Counted from the stretch's first letter, positions 26,043 through 36,179 are shown. The stretch: 64,000 nt of DNA from Acidimicrobiales bacterium (GCA_027452005.1 DAIDHF010000002.1:64661-128660); one strand, 5' to 3'. Notes: a model not told the origin generated them from the letters alone. Translations and numbers: made by a program.

Positions 26043-26810
26043 TTACTGGAAGGACTTGGTCTCTAAGTGGGCCTGTTTTGCTCCCTGGGAAGCCCCAGGG
26101 GTAGCCGCAAGCCCCAGTAGGCCATTCCAGAGCAGGCCCGAGATATAGGTAACCAGCCGTGACCTGGGCATTGACTTGCGCTCTATCCACCAGTCGCCAG
26201 CCGAATGCACCATCCCGACAATTCCCTGAGCGAGGGGCTCAACGCCCCCTGAGTCCATTGAGAACTCTCTCATCTTTTCCCCCATGACCAGGGCAACCCT
26301 TCGGCCGACCTCTCGTTGAAAGTTGCCAATGACGTTCGGGATGGGTAGGTCGCTGGGTCCCGTTGACCTCTGGGTCACGAACTGGTAGATCTCCGGGTCA
26401 CGTTCAAGCAGGCGAAGATATGTGTCGATAGTGGTCTCGAGTAGCTCACGGGGCCCTAGTTGGGCATTTAGGGCGTTATCCATCTCGTTGAACATATCCT
26501 GTGCGAACTGGTCGGAGAGGGCCTGGATCAGGCCGTCCTTGTCGCCGAAGTGGCGATATAAGATTGGCTTGGTAACCCCACATGACCTGGCGATCTCCTC
26601 CATAGACACCTGTGGCCCACGTTCACGGATAATCGCGAAAGTGGCCTCTAGGTATTTGAGGATTCGATCTTCTTGATGGCGGGGAGGGGCTGCCCGTCTA
26701 CGCGAGCCCCCCTTTGAATGAGCTCTTGATTGACTTTGTAGCGGTCCCGAAATGGTTGGAGTGGTTTCTTGTGTGCCTGTCATTTTCGGGGAAAACTCAA
26801 CCTTTCTCAT
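26043..26810 (-). CDS. TetR-family transcriptional regulator
   Basis: About 255 residues. A Ser/Arg-rich N-terminal tail of about 45 residues precedes a TetR DNA-binding domain whose helix-turn-helix reads VSMEEIARSCGVTKPILYRHFGDKDGL (about 68-95), then a ligand-binding helical domain. The C-terminal domain resembles actinobacterial TetR proteins with a TetR_C33-like region, possibly acyl-CoA or lipid responsive, but this is weak. ATG 26810 has GGGGTG 6 bases before it; a TTG one codon earlier and ATG 26783 are alternatives. A palindrome at 26932-26958 upstream is a good operator candidate, so autoregulation is likely. Confidence 0.85.
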   Translation of the reverse strand: MRKVEFSPKMTGTQETTPTISGPLQSQSRAHSKGGSRRRAAPPRHQEDRILKYLEATFAIIRERGPQVSMEEIARSCGVTKPILYRHFGDKDGLIQALSDQFAQDMFNEMDNALNAQLGPRELLETTIDTYLRLLERDPEIYQFVTQRSTGPSDLPIPNVIGNFQREVGRRVALVMGEKMREFSMDSGGVEPLAQGIVGMVHSAGDWWIERKSMPRSRLVTYISGLLWNGLLGLAATPGASQGAKQAHLETKSFQ

Positions 26811-26931
26811 CAAAACACCCCGCGGGGACCCCTGGCTTGATCGTCAGGGGAATCGGCGTTGGGGCACAGCCAAAAAAAGTCTGGGATTGGATGCCAATGA
26901 GGCTGTTGGCTTCGACAATTAGAGAAGTCAC

Positions 26932-26958
26932 GTTACCGACAGTAATAGTTTCGGTAAC
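26932..26958. promoter_or_regulatory. Candidate operator of the TetR gene
   Basis: Perfect 8-base inverted repeat GTTACCGA (26932-26939) and TCGGTAAC (26951-26958) with an 11-base spacer. It lies about 120 bases upstream of the tetR start and 6 bases beyond the MFS gene stop, in the only non-coding DNA between them. Dyads of this size are typical TetR-family operators. Confidence 0.6.
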
Positions 26959-26963
26959 ATCTG

Positions 26964-28376
26964 TCAAGTGGTCTTTTGGGCCTGGATGGCCTGGAGTACC
27001 TTCTCAAATATCTTGGCCGCATCCTGGTCTATATGTTTTCGCGCCGCCAATAACAAAAAGGCTCCAACGTAAACCGGAGGAGTTGTTATTAAGAACGCCG
27101 TTCTCAGGTCGTTCCCAAAGTGCTGGGAAAAGAACGACACAGCAACCGGTGCCACGGCTCCACCAAAGATGACCGAAACCAGGTTGAACGCTCCAAAGCC
27201 TGCCCCTCTCAGGTTAGCGGGCACGGCGTCAGAAAGCCCTGCCCGAAGCGAGGGAATCGATAAAGTCGCTGTAAAGAATGCGAAGAACTGCAACAAATAG
27301 GAAGGCCAAAAGGACCGCATCACATACGAGCCCATAAATAGGGTAGTTGAAATCAACAGACACCATGCCGGTATTGCCATTCGGGCCCCTTTTATCTTAT
27401 GAGCCCACTTGTCGGCCAGATAACCCCCCACTAGAACTCCGGGAATTCCCCCTAGTGCGACCAAGATAGCAAAGTAAATATTGGCATGACTTTGAGAAAC
27501 GTGAAGTTGTCTCTCATAAAACTCGGGCAGCCAAGACCCGACGGCGGTTACCGTGAACAATAGTGCAGATACGCCAATTAGTGCATAGCGCATTGTTGGA
27601 ATAGTAATTATCGTGGCCAGATCGTCCTTCAGTCCTACTAACATGTCTTTAAAAAACTTGCCAAAACCACCAGCAAATAGAGGTGTTTTGTGATTAATGC
27701 TAGAATGAGTGTCGAGCTTGGCGGGTTCTAGGTCACTCTGGGAGGACACACGACTTATGTCGGCCTCGCCCCTTGAGGGCTCACGTAGGTTCCAGGCCAG
27801 ACCGGCTATTGCGAGACCTGGGATAGCTGAAACTAGAAACGCCATTCGCCAGCCAAAGTGTTGGGCGATAGCACCACCCAGCGCTACACCTAGTCCATAG
27901 CCTAAGAAAAACAGACACTGCTGAATTGAAAAGGCCCTGCCTCGTTCTTCCAGTTGATAGTAGTCGGCTAGTAGACTGTTGGCAGACGGCTCAGTTACCC
28001 CCTCACCAAATCCCAGTAGCCCCCTAATGACGATCAGGACAGGGAACGTGAAAGCCGCGGCCCCCAGGGCTGAGATAATCGACCAACCCACTACGGTTGT
28101 CCCGATCGTTCGACTTCTCCTCCACCGATCGGCCAGATATCCCGCGGGTAGAGTGACTATCCCGTTTACCACCACAAAGGCAGATAGAAGAATCCCAATG
28201 TCAAAGTCGCCAACATGAAAAGCTCCCTTTAGCTGGGGAACAATTCCTCGAACGATGGACTGGTCGGTCGTGTCAATCCCGATGACCATCCCCAGTACCC
28301 ACATCGGCCAGGTTGAGACATGGATGTGGCCTAATTGAGACTTATTATGGGATGATCTTGAAGGCCACTTTGCCAC
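26964..28376 (-). CDS. MFS transporter (Spinster-like)
   Basis: A 470-residue major facilitator protein with 12 predicted helices. The loop 2-3 signature is GYLADRWRRSRTIG (about 98-111) and the matching one in the second half is GGYLADKWAHKIKGARM. The TM4-5 text RGLLGFGEGVTEPSANSLLADYY resembles the Spinster/sphingolipid-type and general sugar/organic acid MFS groups (GxGEG). The loop between TM6 and TM7 is long and polar. GTG start. The downstream tetR gene is on the same strand; drug or organic-acid export or uptake is possible, but substrate cannot be read from sequence. Confidence 0.85.
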   Translation of the reverse strand: MAKWPSRSSHNKSQLGHIHVSTWPMWVLGMVIGIDTTDQSIVRGIVPQLKGAFHVGDFDIGILLSAFVVVNGIVTLPAGYLADRWRRSRTIGTTVVGWSIISALGAAAFTFPVLIVIRGLLGFGEGVTEPSANSLLADYYQLEERGRAFSIQQCLFFLGYGLGVALGGAIAQHFGWRMAFLVSAIPGLAIAGLAWNLREPSRGEADISRVSSQSDLEPAKLDTHSSINHKTPLFAGGFGKFFKDMLVGLKDDLATIITIPTMRYALIGVSALLFTVTAVGSWLPEFYERQLHVSQSHANIYFAILVALGGIPGVLVGGYLADKWAHKIKGARMAIPAWCLLISTTLFMGSYVMRSFWPSYLLQFFAFFTATLSIPSLRAGLSDAVPANLRGAGFGAFNLVSVIFGGAVAPVAVSFFSQHFGNDLRTAFLITTPPVYVGAFLLLAARKHIDQDAAKIFEKVLQAIQAQKTT

Positions 28377-28499
28377 ACAACTTTGTACCTCAATTCCAGA
28401 TAAAATGCCAGATATCTAGATCAAAACTGAAATAGCCCGAGACGTCGCTACGACCAGTAGTTGAGGCCAAGTCATAAGAGCATCGGGTAGATTGTATGG

Positions 28500-31400
28500 G
28501 TGAATTTGATTCATCGTCCTAGCAAACTTGTCGTAATCCTTATAGCTATGAGCTGTTGTCTGGTGGGCTGTGTCGAAGGAGTGCCAGCGGGAGCGAGTGA
28601 GCTGACTGGGTTGCATAATGGCCTTGGAGGCTCAACTAGTAACTTTGTGACCACCACGTTTATTGGCGGAGCCGGGTCAGGTAGCGCCCTGAATCTCGCC
28701 CAGAGCCCGTACTATGTTGCCTATCAAGCGGGAAAATTGTACTTATCTGACTTGACCAACAATGCCATCCGTGAAGTTGACATGACGACCGGTGAAGAGA
28801 CCACTATTGCTGGTACTGGTTTTGGGGGCTACTCCGGCGACGGGGCCCCGGCAAATCAGGCCGAAGTAAATCAACCGGCTGGGATTGCTGTAGATGCCCT
28901 TGGGGACGTGATCTTTGCCGATCAGTCCAACTACCGGATCCGAGAGATTGCTTCTCACGATTCAGTCAACTTTGGTATTTCAATGAAGGCGGGTTACATC
29001 TACACTATTGGGGGAACTGGTAGTGCAGGCTTTTCGGGTGATTCGGGACCTGCTATCGATGCTCAAATCGGGGTCCCACAAGGACTGGCTTTAGATTCCA
29101 ACGGGGACGTCTTATTTGCAGATACCTCAAACAATCGGGTCAGAGAGATTTCCGCAACCCCACATAGCCAGTTTGGGGTTGACATGAGTACTGGATACAT
29201 ATACACAATTGCTGGTAACGGGCTTGGAGGTTCGTCTGGGTACTCAGGAGACAGTCAGGGGGCTTTGGATGCCGAGGTAGGATCTCCTCAGGGGATCTAC
29301 GTGGATTCTTACGGGGACGTATTTATCACTCAAGACTTCGGTCAAAATAACGGGCCTGTTCGGGTTATATCGGCTAGCACTAAGCAGTACTTTGGCATTC
29401 AGATGGCTGCGGGTGATATCTACACGGTGGCAGGCGGGGGAACTAACTGCACGGGATCCCAAGATGCACTCGGGAACGGTTGCGAGGGACCTAGTTCAAC
29501 ACTCCGGGACCCGGTTGGCGTTACCCAACTGCCCAGCGGCACCCTTCTAATAACTGACTACTACAATGAACTAGTAAGGCAAGTAAGCGACACTACCGGG
29601 ATAATTACCAATTTTGCCGGGACCGGACAGGCTGGATATTCTCCCAACGGGACGACCTTGAGTTCCACGAAGTTGGCCTATCCAACAGGCCTTGCAACTG
29701 GGCCCAACGGGGACGTGTATATTTCTGATTCAACTACCGTGGTTGAGTACTCTGGACTCTCGGGCCTGGTTTCAACCGTAGTTGGCAACGGGACGTTCTC
29801 ATACTCTGTGGATGGAGTGACCGCACAACAAAGTCAGATCGGCCTTGTGGCCAACATCGCTATTGACCAATCTGGTGACGTGTTTTTGTCTGACGAGACC
29901 AATAACACTATTGATGAGATTCCCAAGGTTTCTGGTACTTACTTTGGCCAGTTCATGGTGGCTGGCTCTATCTACACGATTGCGGGCAATGGGTTTGGTG
30001 TAGGCGGAATCTATCAGGCAGGTGGATTCCGCGGCGACGGAGGCCCCGCAATTAGTTCAATCCTAAATTCCCCCCTGGGGATTGCTACCGATAGCCTGGG
30101 AGACGTTTTCTTTGTTGACTCGGGGAACTCTCGGGTTAGGGAGATCTCAGCAACCACTCATGCCCAATTTGGGATAGACATGACCGCTGGAGACATATAT
30201 ACAGTAGCCGGTGACGGCCAAGACGTAGCTAGTACGAACGGGGCTCTAGCAACCCAAAGTGGTCTCCTGTTTCCCAATGGCGTAACTGTTGACCCACAAG
30301 GAAACCTGTACGTCTCAGAGGACGGTACGGCCTCAGTGGTAGAAATAGCCGCCCAGAATGCAACGGTGTATCAGTCCTCAAACCCGATGCAAGAGGGACA
30401 TATATACCGGGCAATAGGGACCGGCAGTGCCGGGTACTTGCCCGGCCCTGAGCCATTGAGTGGAGCTGAACTCAACAAGCCAGCCGGGATGTGCTTTGAT
30501 GCAAACTCAGATCTCTTCATTGCCGATAGTGCTAACAACGCGGTCGTGGAGGTGTCGACGATTAGCCAGACATCTTACGGGACCGTCATGAAGCCCGGGT
30601 TCGCATACACGATTGCCGGAACCGGTTACCGGGGGGATGGCGTTACAGGTGGACCCGGTGTGTCGACAGAGCTAAACTCGCCAACCTCAGTGGTACTTGA
30701 TTCCTCAAACAACCTCTGGATCGCCGACTCGGGAAATAATCTAGTACGATCATTACAGCTGGACTCTGGAACACTTATCAATGTGGCCGGAGACGGCCAA
30801 GTAGGGTTTGGGACCGACGGAGCGAATTCCCTCAAGTCTTCCCTGGCAAGTCCAAGCTCGATTGCATTTGGTAAGTCGGGAAATTTATATATAGCCCAGC
30901 ACTATTTATCTAACGCCTTTGGATTTGACGACGCGGTGGGGTCACTGGTGAAGGTTACCGGGATTGTCTCAAGCCAGGGACCCCCAAGTGTACCCACTGG
31001 GGTTACTGTCGAGCCAGGCTACCGGAGCCTGACTGTCCGGTGGAACGTACCGGTAGAAACAGGAGGATCTCCAATTGAATTTTACACGGTCTCAATGAGC
31101 CCCGGGGGGGCGACCAAGACAATCCCGGCCGGAACGCAGGACGTCATATTTTCAGCCCTAGACCCGTCTAATTCCTACGTGTTTAGTGTTACGGCTTCCA
31201 ACACCAGTGGGGAGAGCCAGGCATCTATCCCGTCGAGCCCCCAATCTCCACTTAGCCCACCTAACTCTTTGGGATACTATTTGTTTAGTTCATCTTGTAG
31301 CCTAACGCCCTTCGGTGAGGCACCACCCATTTTGTCAGGACCTCCTGAGCCGGCACCCGGGATGGCTTATAATAGTTGCGTTACCGGCGAGATCGATCCC

Positions 31401-31778
31401 ACCCAAGACGGGGCTTGGCTTGTAACTGCGTCGGGATCCATAACAACAGTTGGGACGGCACAAAATTTTGGCTCGTTGGCTAATGTAAAGTTGACGGCCC
31501 CAATCGTGGGGATGGCCACGACCCAAGACGGCCAGGGCTACTGGCTGGTGGCCTCAGACGGGGGAGTCTTCTCATTTGGCGATGCCGGATTTTATGGTTC
31601 AGCGGGCAATCTCGATCTCGTGGCCCCAATCGTGGGGATGGCCACGACCCAAGACGGCCAGGGCTACTGGCTGGTGGCCTCAGATGGGGGAGTCTTCTCA
31701 TTTGGCGATGCCAGGTTTTGGGGGGCAGGTGCTCCTTCGTCGGGTCAATCAAGCTTTGTGGGCATCGGCAACGGCTAG
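28500..31778 (+). CDS. Large NHL-repeat lipoprotein with FN3 and GYWLV repeats
   Basis: A 1092-residue exported protein. The N-terminus is a signal peptide ending in a lipobox (CLVGC, Cys about 24). Residues about 55-820 are NHL-type propeller repeats; blades recur with SGDGGPA, LxxPxGIAxDxxGDVxFADSxNxRVREI and YTIAGxG, enough for two or more propellers. A fibronectin type III domain follows (about 835-925: PPSVPTGVTVEPGYRSLTVRWN...). The C-terminal about 130 residues hold copies of a GYWLVASDGGVFSFGDA repeat. It is likely displayed on the cell surface; ligand unknown. Its stop overlaps the stop of the convergent galactosidase gene in a shared CTAG. Confidence 0.8.
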   Translation: MNLIHRPSKLVVILIAMSCCLVGCVEGVPAGASELTGLHNGLGGSTSNFVTTTFIGGAGSGSALNLAQSPYYVAYQAGKLYLSDLTNNAIREVDMTTGEETTIAGTGFGGYSGDGAPANQAEVNQPAGIAVDALGDVIFADQSNYRIREIASHDSVNFGISMKAGYIYTIGGTGSAGFSGDSGPAIDAQIGVPQGLALDSNGDVLFADTSNNRVREISATPHSQFGVDMSTGYIYTIAGNGLGGSSGYSGDSQGALDAEVGSPQGIYVDSYGDVFITQDFGQNNGPVRVISASTKQYFGIQMAAGDIYTVAGGGTNCTGSQDALGNGCEGPSSTLRDPVGVTQLPSGTLLITDYYNELVRQVSDTTGIITNFAGTGQAGYSPNGTTLSSTKLAYPTGLATGPNGDVYISDSTTVVEYSGLSGLVSTVVGNGTFSYSVDGVTAQQSQIGLVANIAIDQSGDVFLSDETNNTIDEIPKVSGTYFGQFMVAGSIYTIAGNGFGVGGIYQAGGFRGDGGPAISSILNSPLGIATDSLGDVFFVDSGNSRVREISATTHAQFGIDMTAGDIYTVAGDGQDVASTNGALATQSGLLFPNGVTVDPQGNLYVSEDGTASVVEIAAQNATVYQSSNPMQEGHIYRAIGTGSAGYLPGPEPLSGAELNKPAGMCFDANSDLFIADSANNAVVEVSTISQTSYGTVMKPGFAYTIAGTGYRGDGVTGGPGVSTELNSPTSVVLDSSNNLWIADSGNNLVRSLQLDSGTLINVAGDGQVGFGTDGANSLKSSLASPSSIAFGKSGNLYIAQHYLSNAFGFDDAVGSLVKVTGIVSSQGPPSVPTGVTVEPGYRSLTVRWNVPVETGGSPIEFYTVSMSPGGATKTIPAGTQDVIFSALDPSNSYVFSVTASNTSGESQASIPSSPQSPLSPPNSLGYYLFSSSCSLTPFGEAPPILSGPPEPAPGMAYNSCVTGEIDPTQDGAWLVTASGSITTVGTAQNFGSLANVKLTAPIVGMATTQDGQGYWLVASDGGVFSFGDAGFYGSAGNLDLVAPIVGMATTQDGQGYWLVASDGGVFSFGDARFWGAGAPSSGQSSFVGIGNG
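31496..31712 (+). repeat. Tandem 126-bp repeat inside the NHL protein gene
   Basis: Two copies of a 91-base block (31496-31586 and 31622-31712), 126 bases apart, differing at a single base that I can see. Each encodes one GYWLVASDGGVFSFGDA unit of 42 residues. Near identity at synonymous sites indicates a recent duplication or gene conversion. Confidence 0.9.
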
Positions 31779-33610
31779 TCCCGACGGCCGGTGAGATTAG
31801 ACCAGGGAAGATTGGCATCCCTCGATTCTCCGGGCTGGTTTTGAAGATGGGATTGAGGACCTCCCGACTGTAGTCGCCACCCCAACCCGCTCAGAGGACT
31901 TCCTTTGGACTCTTTCCAGGCGATCTCAAGGGTCGATCCAGATGAATCCACCCTGAGAGTCTTAGAAAACGGATCACGAAGGTCTAAAGGTGTGTCTGTA
32001 TTGTGTGCCAGTTTGGCCACTGATTCAATCTGATCCCATTCACCCCGACCATATAGCCCTAGGTCGTCGGAGTACACCATAAATCCTCCCGTCCCGGCGG
32101 CCATGTCGTGTAAGGTGCGCCTATGGACCTCACTCAGACGGGTCTTAGTTGGACGCAGTAATACACAGTCGGGGTCGTTTATAAAGAGTCTACGGTGGAA
32201 AGGGGACCGCAGAACCGAGGCCCGGACCGAGTTGAGTGCGGCCGGTGCCGAGTCCGGGTACGCAGGCCACTTGAGGGCCGTTGGATTCCACCAGGGACTC
32301 ACGTCAGGTGATACCCTCATGGCATCTACAACCCCGACTGCGGGACCAAACGGGCAACCACACCCGAGCAAGAAGCCGTCGTCGCCAATCCCCTGACGCA
32401 CGGCATCTAGGCCACGCCTGAGTCCCTGGGCCCGGGTCATTTTTCCATCTTGGTGTCTTCGCCCAGGCATAGTGGCTGCATAGCAAAAGTCAATCTTGTG
32501 ATAGCTATATCCCAGTTCCTTCAATCGCGAAAAGGTTTCAATCAGAAAATCGACTACAGCGTTCTGGGTTGTGTCAAGCCCATATACCATTCCTCCCCAG
32601 CTCACCGGGTTGTAAACCATCGCCCTTGGATATGCCCCGCGGGTGGCCCGCACCAACCACTCGGGATGTTCGCGGGCAATTTGTGATTTTCTCCCAGCCA
32701 AGAAAGGTGCTGTCCATATCCCGGCCATCATGGACGCCTCGGCGATGTCTTGGGCAATGTCGCCAATCTGTGACCCCGATTTAGACCAGCGTTCATTGGG
32801 AGCCAACCAATCACCCACCTGGGCCTGATATCCGTCGTCTAAGACGAACAATCCAAAGGAGTGATCACGGGCAATCGCAAGGTTGTGACGGATCTGGTCG
32901 GGGGCAATCTTCCACCAGTACTGATACCACGAACACCACCCAGGAGCCCGGGGGCTAGCAGGACTTGGCTTAGAAACTCGCGCGTGAGACACCGCTCCCC
33001 AGTGCGTGGCTGCCTCACTATAGATGGTCCCGGAGTCACCTTGTGCTATCCAAAGTGGGTCGAGTTGAATTCGTTGACCTGGGTCAACCACTAGTCGATC
33101 AAGTAGGGCCCAAGCCCACACGGAGGGATCGGTTGGACTGTCAGGGCTGGATACCTCAATAGTCGACAGGTGAACTTGAGTGTCCAAAAAACAACAGACA
33201 CCACCTTGACCGACCTCGTTTTCCCAGAGGGCAACTTGGTCACTTGCCAAAGTCCGTCCAGCTCCCAAGTGGTTTGCGTGATAGCACCCGGTAGCCATGA
33301 GTGGGTGTATTCGCCTGGAGGGTCGAACGTCTTGAGGAGAGCACCGGCGTACGGGCGACCAGGACTGGTACCCGGACTCTAAGACAAATTTAGGTTGGTC
33401 TAAAAGACCCAAACCAGCTCGCCTGATTGGCACCGGTGACCTCGATGTATTGGTTACCGATACCCGATATAAGCAACCCGTGCCTAGAGGCTCTGAAGTG
33501 ACCGAGAACTCGACGGGTCCTACACGCTGAGCGTCTTGGTCGCTCTTTACCGCAGTGAACCTGGTTGTCCCGAGAACGGCAATTTCAAGGGCCAACGACC
33601 CTATTTCCAC
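31775..33610 (-). CDS. Alpha-galactosidase (glycoside hydrolase family 36)
   Basis: A 611-residue retaining glycosidase that removes terminal alpha-galactose from oligosaccharides. An N-terminal beta-sandwich (about 1-215) leads into the (beta/alpha)8 barrel. The barrel contains GWCSWYQYWW (about 224-233), FVLDDGYQ (about 255-262), the nucleophile Asp374 in YHKIDFCYAA and the acid/base Asp436 in MRVSPDVSPWW. Those motifs are those of GH36/melibiase. No signal peptide is visible, so it is cytoplasmic. No sugar transporter or other carbohydrate gene is adjacent. The start at 33610 follows an AGGAGATTTC-type ribosome site (GAAGGAGAT). Confidence 0.88.
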   Translation of the reverse strand: MEIGSLALEIAVLGTTRFTAVKSDQDAQRVGPVEFSVTSEPLGTGCLYRVSVTNTSRSPVPIRRAGLGLLDQPKFVLESGYQSWSPVRRCSPQDVRPSRRIHPLMATGCYHANHLGAGRTLASDQVALWENEVGQGGVCCFLDTQVHLSTIEVSSPDSPTDPSVWAWALLDRLVVDPGQRIQLDPLWIAQGDSGTIYSEAATHWGAVSHARVSKPSPASPRAPGWCSWYQYWWKIAPDQIRHNLAIARDHSFGLFVLDDGYQAQVGDWLAPNERWSKSGSQIGDIAQDIAEASMMAGIWTAPFLAGRKSQIAREHPEWLVRATRGAYPRAMVYNPVSWGGMVYGLDTTQNAVVDFLIETFSRLKELGYSYHKIDFCYAATMPGRRHQDGKMTRAQGLRRGLDAVRQGIGDDGFLLGCGCPFGPAVGVVDAMRVSPDVSPWWNPTALKWPAYPDSAPAALNSVRASVLRSPFHRRLFINDPDCVLLRPTKTRLSEVHRRTLHDMAAGTGGFMVYSDDLGLYGRGEWDQIESVAKLAHNTDTPLDLRDPFSKTLRVDSSGSTLEIAWKESKGSPLSGLGWRLQSGGPQSHLQNQPGESRDANLPWSNLTGRRD

Positions 33611-33793
33611 GAAATCTCCTTCTGTAGGCCAATAACTTTATGATTGCTCACAGCAAAATCCTAGTTCATCCCAAAGTGATCGTGTTTTTCTATTCTTGGC
33701 CACATTTGGGCTAGAGTGATGCGAGCTTGAACTAGATCTTAGCTAGACTAGGGGCCTCACGTTCTAGTTCTAACCTGGGAAAAAGAAAGGTAC

Positions 33794-34762
33794 ATGACAA
33801 AATTGGCTGGGAATAATCGCGCTGCTTCAAATCGGGGAAAGAATACCGGTTCGTCACGGGGAGGAGGCTCAAATCGGGGTAATAATCGCTCAGGGGGCTA
33901 CAAGTCATCTGCCCCCGGTTGGCTCTGGGGGGTTGTTGGGTTAGTCGTGATTGCGGTCGTGGTAATCGTGGTGGTAGCTACCCAACAAGGGAGCGGAACC
34001 ACCGGCAGCACTGGAGCAATGGCCCCGTCCGTTGTGAACGCCGTGACAACTGGAGTGTCTAGTTCCACCTTGTCTAAGGCCGGTCTGGATTCGTCGTCGG
34101 TGAACAACCTCCCGGTATCACTCGGCAAGCAGACTCCACTCACTCAAGGCGGCAAACCAGAGGTTCTTTACATTGGTGCTGAATACTGTCCGTACTGTGC
34201 TGCTGAGAGGTGGCCCCTGGTGTTAGCCCTTAGTCGGTTTGGGAAGTTTTCCAATCTGGGAAGGACGACCTCTAGTGCGACTGACGTATATCCATCTACG
34301 CCTACCTTTAGTTTCTACAAGTCGTCATATACCAGCCAGTATCTAACCTTTACCTCGGTTGAGCTTGAGACAAATACCAACCAGCCTCTTCAAAGTCCCA
34401 CCAAGGCCCAGAATGCTCTAATAAACAAGTTTGATACTGCCCCCTATGTCCAGGGCTCTTCAGGAGCTATCCCCTTTATCGACTTTGGCAATAGGTTTAT
34501 CCAGTCGGGCTCGGGTTACAGCCCCCAACTCCTCCAAGGGCTAACCTACGACAACATCGCCGGGCAGATGGAGGTTCCTGGGACTAACGTCGGAAGTGCC
34601 ATTGATGCTGACGCAAATGTCCTCACCGCAGCGATCTGTGTCGCAACTGGGGACCAACCGGGCTCTATTTGTAACGCAACCGTCATTCGTCAGGCCATCT
34701 CAAAGATCGAGGCCAACAAGCCTTCGAGTGGCTCAAACTCAACCCCCGGGGCCGCTGGATAA
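33794..34762 (+). CDS. DUF929 thioredoxin-like membrane protein
   Basis: A 322-residue protein with an Asn/Gly/Ser-rich cytoplasmic N-terminus (about 1-40), one transmembrane helix (about 41-63) and an extracellular thioredoxin-like DUF929 domain. The redox motif is CPYC in [15 protein letters not shown] (about 127-141). Two further cysteines near the C-terminus ([14 protein letters not shown]) could form a structural disulfide. AGAAAGG lies 6-12 bases before the ATG. The VKOR gene starts 21 bases downstream, so the two form an operon: the DUF929 protein would insert disulfides into exported proteins (DsbA role) and be reoxidised by VKOR (DsbB role). Confidence 0.85.
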   Translation: MTKLAGNNRAASNRGKNTGSSRGGGSNRGNNRSGGYKSSAPGWLWGVVGLVVIAVVVIVVVATQQGSGTTGSTGAMAPSVVNAVTTGVSSSTLSKAGLDSSSVNNLPVSLGKQTPLTQGGKPEVLYIGAEYCPYCAAERWPLVLALSRFGKFSNLGRTTSSATDVYPSTPTFSFYKSSYTSQYLTFTSVELETNTNQPLQSPTKAQNALINKFDTAPYVQGSSGAIPFIDFGNRFIQSGSGYSPQLLQGLTYDNIAGQMEVPGTNVGSAIDADANVLTAAICVATGDQPGSICNATVIRQAISKIEANKPSSGSNSTPGAAG

Positions 34763-34783
34763 GATCTAGCTTGGAGCACCTAA

Positions 34784-35287
34784 GTGATTAGATGGAAGGT
34801 ACCCTGGCAGGGGCCGATAACCTTTATTTTGGCTCTTGTGGGCGTTGGGATATCGGTCTATCTGACCATCGTCCACTACGACACGGCCATTGGCGTCTCA
34901 TGTCCAGCCACAGGGGCGATCGACTGTGTCGCGGTAATTACCAGTCCTCAGTCGGTAATATTTGGCCTTCCCGTGGCCCTATATGGCCTGATCTGGTTTG
35001 TGGCAATGGCCGTCTTTTGCTCACCGTGGGCCTGGAACTGCTCCAGCCCGCAGCTAAGTGGATATAACCCAAGTCAACTGGGCCGAGTCATAGGGTTATT
35101 GCGTTTTGCCGGAACAATTACCGGAATGGGCTTTGTGATCTACCTGATCTCGGTCGAGGCCTTCGAGGTCCACAAGATCTGTCTGTGGTGCTCGTCAGTT
35201 CACCTAATTACCTTTATCTTACTTGTAATTTTGATCACTACGGCCAACTGGTCTGTCGGGCAGACCTGGGAGGTTGAACCCATCTAG
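34784..35287 (+). CDS. Vitamin K epoxide reductase family (VKOR) protein
   Basis: A 167-residue quinone-linked membrane protein with four transmembrane helices. The loop cysteine pair is in SCPATGAIDCVAV and the active CxxC in HKICLWCSSVHL, with the conserved Ser/Thr region before helix four. VKOR passes electrons from a thioredoxin-like partner to quinone; actinobacteria use it instead of DsbB. The GTG start has GGAG 9 bases upstream and is 21 bases after the DUF929 stop. The thioredoxin domain fused to some VKOR proteins is absent here, in agreement with the separate upstream partner. Confidence 0.9.
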   Translation: MIRWKVPWQGPITFILALVGVGISVYLTIVHYDTAIGVSCPATGAIDCVAVITSPQSVIFGLPVALYGLIWFVAMAVFCSPWAWNCSSPQLSGYNPSQLGRVIGLLRFAGTITGMGFVIYLISVEAFEVHKICLWCSSVHLITFILLVILITTANWSVGQTWEVEPI

Positions 35288-35321
35288 CCCGGCTAGTGGC
35301 AATTGCCACATTGGGCTCAGG

Positions 35322-36179
35322 CTAGCGTCGCGACCCTCCACCGCCACCACCCATGGCTCCAAATATGCGCAGGAGACCAAGGAAGATCATAACTAGTGAG
35401 ATTAGAACCGAAAGGGCCGCGTACCACTCTCCATGCCGGTTGAACTGCCGTGAGTTGGCCGCCTGGTCGATATAGGCAAAGTCGGTAAACAGGGTCATGA
35501 TTCCGGAAACCAGATATAGGACCCCGAAGATCAAGAAGGTGCCAATGTGCGAATTTGCCCCAGAGAGAACTGGGAAATTGAACAAACTCAGGAGAAAGTA
35601 CCCAAAAACCGCGAACATGGTTCCCGATACAATTACCAAGGTGACCCGGGTAAAGTTCTGGGTTACCCGAACCCAGCCGGTTCTATAGAGAAATGAAACT
35701 CCGAAGTAGATCCCCAGGGTACCCATGAGGGCCATCCCAACAGCCCCAAGCCCATTTTGAGCGCTCCACCAAGACAGTACACCTAGAGTTACACCTTGCA
35801 GGAGAGCATATATCGGGGCCGTAGTAGCAGCCATGGTTGGTCGGAAGTTCGTCACGATTGCCGCAACCATCGCCCCCAGGGCGGTTATCAAGATTATCCC
35901 GGCCGGGAGCTTCAGTAGAAAACTCACCACCGCACTTGCCAAGGTGATTAGGCTCAACAACAACACCTTGTCGTAGGCGCCGGTTGCTGAAAACACATCT
36001 TCGGATGCCATTGAGTAGGGTCCACCCGGGTATGGCACGGTCCTGCCAATCCTCCCAGCGCCTCCTCCAAAACCGGCCCCGTCGGCGCTTATGCGCGAAA
36101 CCCGGAATTCCTGTGTGTTAGCAAGGCGCGAAAAGTTCTTCTGTGCGGTACGGGAACCCCGTTGTGTCTGACCTGGCAT
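35322..36179 (-). CDS. Bax inhibitor-1/YccA-like membrane protein
   Basis: A 285-residue membrane protein. A polar, Gly-rich N-terminal tail of about 65 residues precedes seven hydrophobic segments. The sequence fits the actinobacterial Bax1-I/YccA-type family, for example ITALGAMVAAIVTNFRPTMAATTAPIYALLQGVTLG (in parts) and DFAYIDQAANSRQFNRHGEWYAALSV, where the Asp-rich C-terminal site of BI-1 channels corresponds. It ends in a run of Gly, then SRR. These proteins can act as pH-sensitive calcium leaks or stress modulators; no function is demonstrated for the actinobacterial branch. Convergent with vkor; 34 bases separate the stops. Confidence 0.8.
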   Translation of the reverse strand: MPGQTQRGSRTAQKNFSRLANTQEFRVSRISADGAGFGGGAGRIGRTVPYPGGPYSMASEDVFSATGAYDKVLLLSLITLASAVVSFLLKLPAGIILITALGAMVAAIVTNFRPTMAATTAPIYALLQGVTLGVLSWWSAQNGLGAVGMALMGTLGIYFGVSFLYRTGWVRVTQNFTRVTLVIVSGTMFAVFGYFLLSLFNFPVLSGANSHIGTFLIFGVLYLVSGIMTLFTDFAYIDQAANSRQFNRHGEWYAALSVLISLVMIFLGLLRIFGAMGGGGGGSRR

